64,000 nt of DNA from contig NZ_JADG01000016.1 of the NCBI RefSeq assembly GCF_000518265.1, positions 62,001-126,000 of the forward strand. Reading direction: 5' to 3'. The DNA is from Actinomadura oligospora ATCC 43269 (GTDB taxonomy: Bacteria > Actinomycetota > Actinomycetes > Streptosporangiales > Streptosporangiaceae). The position numbers and the translations under genes are program-made. Shown in pieces: positions 61,701 through 64,000 of the stretch. Under the pieces are notes generated by a model that was given only the letters and a program-made list of their open reading frames with translations, was not told the DNA's origin and did not search any database. How positions within the stretch are numbered: position 1 is the first letter of the stretch; each line of letters starts with the position of its first letter.

Positions 61701-62116
61701 CCGGCGCGGGCGTCGCCGCCTACGGGACGCCCCGGACGATCGCCGCCACGGGCGAGTACCGGGCCCGCGTCCGGATGGCGGCGGGCAAGGTCTACCTGCG
61801 GCTGAGCCGGACGAACGCGGCCGGCGCGGAGACCGCGATCGGCAGCGAGAAGGCCGTCGCGGGCATCGCGTTCAAGGCGTGGACGCGGTTGCGCGTCCGC
61901 GTCCAGGCGGTCGGGACGGCCCCGACGACGCTGCGCGCCAAGGTCTGGGTCGCCGGGCAGTCCGAGCCGGCCGCCTGGACGCTCTCCATGACCGACACCA
62001 CGGCCGCGCTGCAACGCGCGGGCGGCGTCGGCGTGCGGGCCTACACCGCGAAGAACACGGCCGTTCCGGTGCGTCTCTCGCTGGATGACCTGCGGGCGGA
62101 CCGCCTGGCCCCCTGA
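58796..62116 (+). CDS. large secreted protein: beta-propeller, Fn3, LamG, PKD
   Basis: A 1106-residue protein. An N-terminal hydrophobic helix (about 32-52) is followed by a delta-60/beta-propeller-like domain (about 75-465) with repeated GGEFTAVDG, GGNFFNVNG and GGRFQTING units, a fibronectin III-like domain (about 480-575), a LamG/concanavalin-like lectin domain (about 580-808) with LTLEAWVRT and GKWHHVAATLG, a PKD domain (about 811-895) with YTWDFGDKTTG, and a C-terminal beta-rich domain. All are typical of surface carbohydrate-binding proteins. GTG 58796 follows GGAGG. A paralogue starts at 62385. Confidence 0.8.
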   Translation: MNVRLNRRLTSGSSGHHARRRVPGVPRPSRRSAALAGGVALATAVAGAIVLVDPQHSATVSSTAADSAATPPTVSADPLPTWQVNGVVWSMATVGDTVYAAGKFTKARPPGAAPGTQEVDRQNLLAFSLSTGELVKSFDHKLDGQGLRVVASPDGKRVYVGGEFTAVDGRAHTRLAAFDTASGALVDAFKPDVSNKVRGIAATDSTVYFGGNFFNVNGQGRTRLAAVRASDGSNLPWAPKADDDEVFALAIAPKGGVLVGGRFQTINGEPHVGVGQVDPSSGATLPFEARPIPSRQGTNFSYVTDLQVQGDTVFGAADGEGHHWYDGRFAAKADDGKLVWLDNCYGATYSMLPRGKTVYSVSHAHDCSSTGDFRETSPVTWHRTLAETADPTGVDHSVPGSNSNYNRQPVPSLMHWFPTLLAGTFTGQGQAAWAITGSDDYIALGGEFPSVNGNPQQGLVRFASRAKAPNKTGPRPDGFASPAAPTATSLPGGRVRVNWQTTWDMDDPALTYEVYRDGNATTPVGSVTRTSTFWKRPTIAFVDKTAAPGVDHTYSVKVKDPSGNSTRSAVSNAARPGDGKVGWYTDIVAADGAAGHWRLGEASGKVMDYAGGGDLTAGSGVSRDAQGAIAEDDDHAGTFDGSSAGTAGGAPTPAPDDLTLEAWVRTTSTSGGKIVGFGDKASGLSSTYDRQLYMTGDGSVMFGVYDGQTKTVRSKSGLNDGKWHHVAATLGSSAGMKLFVDGEQESADADTTFGQNYDGYWRIGGDNLASWPQAGSSYFKGDIDEVAYYPSALTSAVLHRHFAVGTGLEKPNVPPVAAFDPSCAQLSCTFDAAKSTDADGSIKSYTWDFGDKTTGTGVKPVHLYQAAGSYTVKLKVTDDKDVATEFTGTVAVKPQNLVTDGFARTVASGWGSTTPGGAWTVYGGTFSTSGGVGWIKMTKTGALGGAGLKAVSSASNDLTFQVSSDRDPSGAGVAAYGTPRTIAATGEYRARVRMAAGKVYLRLSRTNAAGAETAIGSEKAVAGIAFKAWTRLRVRVQAVGTAPTTLRAKVWVAGQSEPAAWTLSMTDTTAALQRAGGVGVRAYTAKNTAVPVRLSLDDLRADRLAP

Positions 62117-62122
62117 TCCGGG

Positions 62123-62156
62123 CATCCGGGGTCGCGCGTCGCCGCGGCCCCGGATG
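62123..62156 (+). terminator. terminator after the LamG/PKD gene
   Basis: CATCCGGGGTCGCG (62123-62136) pairs with CGCGGCCCCGGATG (62143-62156), one G-U pair, around CGTCGC. Confidence 0.75.
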
Positions 62157-62384
62157 AGTCGTCCGGCTCCGAGTCCTTCGGCTCCGGCGAGCCATTTCGG
62201 GGGTGTCCGGCGGTCCGCCGGGCGCCCTCCGCGTCCGAGGGCGGGCCCTCATACAGGGGACTCGCCCTCTTTGCTGTCTATTCTCCGGGATGCACTGAGG
62301 CGAATGCGGACAAGTACTACGATCACCCCCTGACCGTGGTGGCCGAGCGGCCACCGAGTCTCCGGGGCACAAGGGAAGCGATTC

Positions 62385-64000
62385 GTGAGGGCTCACACGC
62401 GACCAGAAACGTCCACCCGCCGGATCAGGCGCTCCGGCGTCGCGCTCGCCGGAGGGGCCGCGCTGCTCGGCGCGGCGTTCGTCCCCGTCGGAGCCGCGAC
62501 CGCCGACACCGCGCCGCCGTCCGGGACGCCCGCGACGGTGACCGCCGACCCGCTGCCCACCTGGCAGGTGAACGGCGTCGTCTGGAGCATGGTGACGGTC
62601 GGCGACACGGTCTACGCGACCGGCAACTTCACCAAGGCGCGCCCGCCGGGCACCAAGCCGGGCAACGCCAAGGAGGTCGCCCGGCAGAACCTCCTCGCGT
62701 TCAGCCTGAGCACGGGCAACCTCGTCACGACGTTCAACCACAAGCTGAACGGCCAGGGCCTGCGGATCGTGGCCTCGCCGGACGGCAAGCGCGTCTACGT
62801 CGGCGGCGAGTTCACGACCGTCGACGGCAAGGCGCACACTCGCCTGGCCGCGTTCGACACCAAGACCGGCAAGCTCGTCGACACGTTCAAGCCGGTCGTG
62901 TCCAACAAGGTCCGCGGCATCGCCGCGACCGACTCGACCGTCTACTTCGGCGGCAACTTCTTCAACGTGAACGGCAAGGCCCGCACCCGGCTCGCGGCGG
63001 TGAAGGCGTCCAACGGCGCCAACGTCGACACCTGGCGCCCGACCGCCGACGACGACGAAGTGTTCGCGCTCGCGCTCGCCCCCGGCGGCAAGACCGTCCT
63101 GATCGGCGGACGGTTCCAGAACCTGGACGGTCAGCCCAAGGTGGGCGTCGGCGCCGTCTACACCTCCAACGGCTCCCTGGCCCCGTGGAGCAGCCGCCCG
63201 ATCCCGTCGCGGGAGGGCCTGAACTTCTCCTACGTGACCGACCTGCAGGTGCAGGGCGACACGGTGTTCGGCGCGGCGGACGGCGAGGGCCACCACTGGT
63301 ACGACGGCCGCTTCGCCGCCAAGGCCAACGGCGGCGACCTGGTCTGGCTGGACAACTGCTACGGCGCGACCTACTCGATCCTGCCGCTCGGCAAGACCGT
63401 GTACAGCGTCTCGCACGCGCACGACTGCTCGTCCCTCGGAGCGTTCGAGGAGACGATCCCGGCCTCCTGGCACCGGACGCTCGCCGAGACGACCGCCCCG
63501 ACCGGCCGCGACAAGAGCGAGCCGGGCAGCAACAGCAACTACAGCAAGCAGCCGATCCCGAGCCTGCTGCACTGGTTCCCGACGCTGGCGTCCGGCACGT
63601 TCACCAAGCAGTTCCAGGCCGCGTGGGCGATCACCGGCAACGCGAACATCATCGCCCTGGGCGGCGAGTTCCCGTCGGTGAACGGCAAGGCGCAGCAGGG
63701 CCTCGTCCGGTTCGGCGTCCGCACCAAGGCCCCGAACAAGACCGGCCCGCGCACCATGGCCGCCCCGCGCGCGTCCGTCTCGTCCGGCAAGGTCGCGCTG
63801 CGCTGGACGGCCACCTGGGACATGGACAACGCGAGCCTGACCTACGAGGTGCTGCGTGACGGCGGCACCAAGGCGATCGGCACGGTGACCAAGGCGTCCA
63901 CCTTCTGGACGACGCCGTCGCTGAGCTTCACCGACACGGCCGCCCCCAAGGGCAGGCACACCTACAAGATCCGCGTGAAGGACGCCCTGGGCAACACCTA
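62385..64000 (+). CDS. secreted beta-propeller protein, paralogue of 58796 gene, cut by window end
   Basis: An open frame of 538 codons runs off the window. GTG 62385 follows AAGGGAAG. A signal peptide ends near ATADTAPP (about residue 40), then a propeller domain (about 52-450) very similar to the upstream gene (GGEFTTVDG, GGNFFNVNG, GGRFQNLDG, and a shared SHAHDCSS and GSNSNY segment), then the start of an Fn3-like domain from about 458. A 78-base stretch (62898-62975) is identical to 59372-59449. The longer Arg-rich frame overlapping it is not coding. Confidence 0.8.
   Translation, partial: MRAHTRPETSTRRIRRSGVALAGGAALLGAAFVPVGAATADTAPPSGTPATVTADPLPTWQVNGVVWSMVTVGDTVYATGNFTKARPPGTKPGNAKEVARQNLLAFSLSTGNLVTTFNHKLNGQGLRIVASPDGKRVYVGGEFTTVDGKAHTRLAAFDTKTGKLVDTFKPVVSNKVRGIAATDSTVYFGGNFFNVNGKARTRLAAVKASNGANVDTWRPTADDDEVFALALAPGGKTVLIGGRFQNLDGQPKVGVGAVYTSNGSLAPWSSRPIPSREGLNFSYVTDLQVQGDTVFGAADGEGHHWYDGRFAAKANGGDLVWLDNCYGATYSILPLGKTVYSVSHAHDCSSLGAFEETIPASWHRTLAETTAPTGRDKSEPGSNSNYSKQPIPSLLHWFPTLASGTFTKQFQAAWAITGNANIIALGGEFPSVNGKAQQGLVRFGVRTKAPNKTGPRTMAAPRASVSSGKVALRWTATWDMDNASLTYEVLRDGGTKAIGTVTKASTFWTTPSLSFTDTAAPKGRHTYKIRVKDALGNT

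Noticed and set aside
58733..62125. A 1130-codon open frame on the minus strand opposite the LamG/PKD gene
   Set aside because: High-GC codon bias leaves long open antisense frames; the translation is Arg/Gly/Val-rich without domains, while the plus strand shows clear LamG and PKD motifs.
62336..63859. A 507-codon plus-strand frame at the right end
   Set aside because: Its product is Arg-rich low complexity; the frame starting at 62385 encodes a clear propeller paralogue and stays open to the window end.
1..64000. CRISPR arrays, insertion sequences, prophage or integrase genes
   Set aside because: No regularly spaced repeats, transposase motifs or integrase genes were seen; the tRNA-Gln shows no adjacent duplicated 3' end that would mark an attachment site.

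Overview
The window is 64 kb of very GC-rich DNA with strong third-position G/C bias, frequent GTG starts, AfsR-type SARP regulators, resuscitation-promoting-factor and Pmt genes, and apparently leaderless promoters. This points to an actinomycete. A Thermomonosporaceae (Actinomadura-like) origin is my guess from overall style, not something proved here.

Layout. 0-16 kb: the end of a LysR gene, a class B penicillin-binding protein, two divergent AfsR-like SARP regulators, CorA, a LacI regulator divergent from an MFS exporter, a small membrane protein with two tandem DUF305 lipoproteins, protein O-mannosyltransferase and rsmI. 16-24 kb: a palindrome-rich gap, then a membrane glycosylation module (a GT2 polyprenyl-phosphate glycosyltransferase with three GT-C-like polytopic proteins). 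24-44 kb: a housekeeping backbone (metG, tatD, rpf, rsmA, ispE, ABC-F, later tRNA-Gln, glmU, prs, rplY, pth) whose gene content matches the M. tuberculosis Rv1002c-Rv1018c neighbourhood. It is interrupted by accessory pieces: a GH26-like lipoprotein, a MarR/methyltransferase pair with three operator repeats, a fatty-acyl desaturase/TetR operon and an ADP-ribosylglycohydrolase.

44-64 kb is the most interesting part. An initiating sugar-phosphate transferase is followed by cysQ-cysD-cysN (sulfate activation and PAP removal), rmlA-rmlB-rmlD plus rmlC (dTDP-L-rhamnose), a Wzy/O-antigen-ligase-type membrane protein, a PAPS-dependent sulfotransferase, a coupled lipoprotein plus right-handed beta-helix protein, and two paralogous large secreted beta-propeller proteins, the first with LamG and PKD domains and the second cut by the window end. 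Read together, these genes look like a locus for making, sulfating and displaying or processing a rhamnose-containing cell-surface polysaccharide. I infer this from co-localisation and family roles. No APS kinase is seen in the window, so PAPS synthesis would need a gene elsewhere.

Regulatory DNA is unusually legible: many starts show a TANNNT-like hexamer 6-7 bases before ATG/GTG (leaderless transcription), several clear inverted repeats lie at promoters, and strong GC-rich terminator stems close most transcription units.
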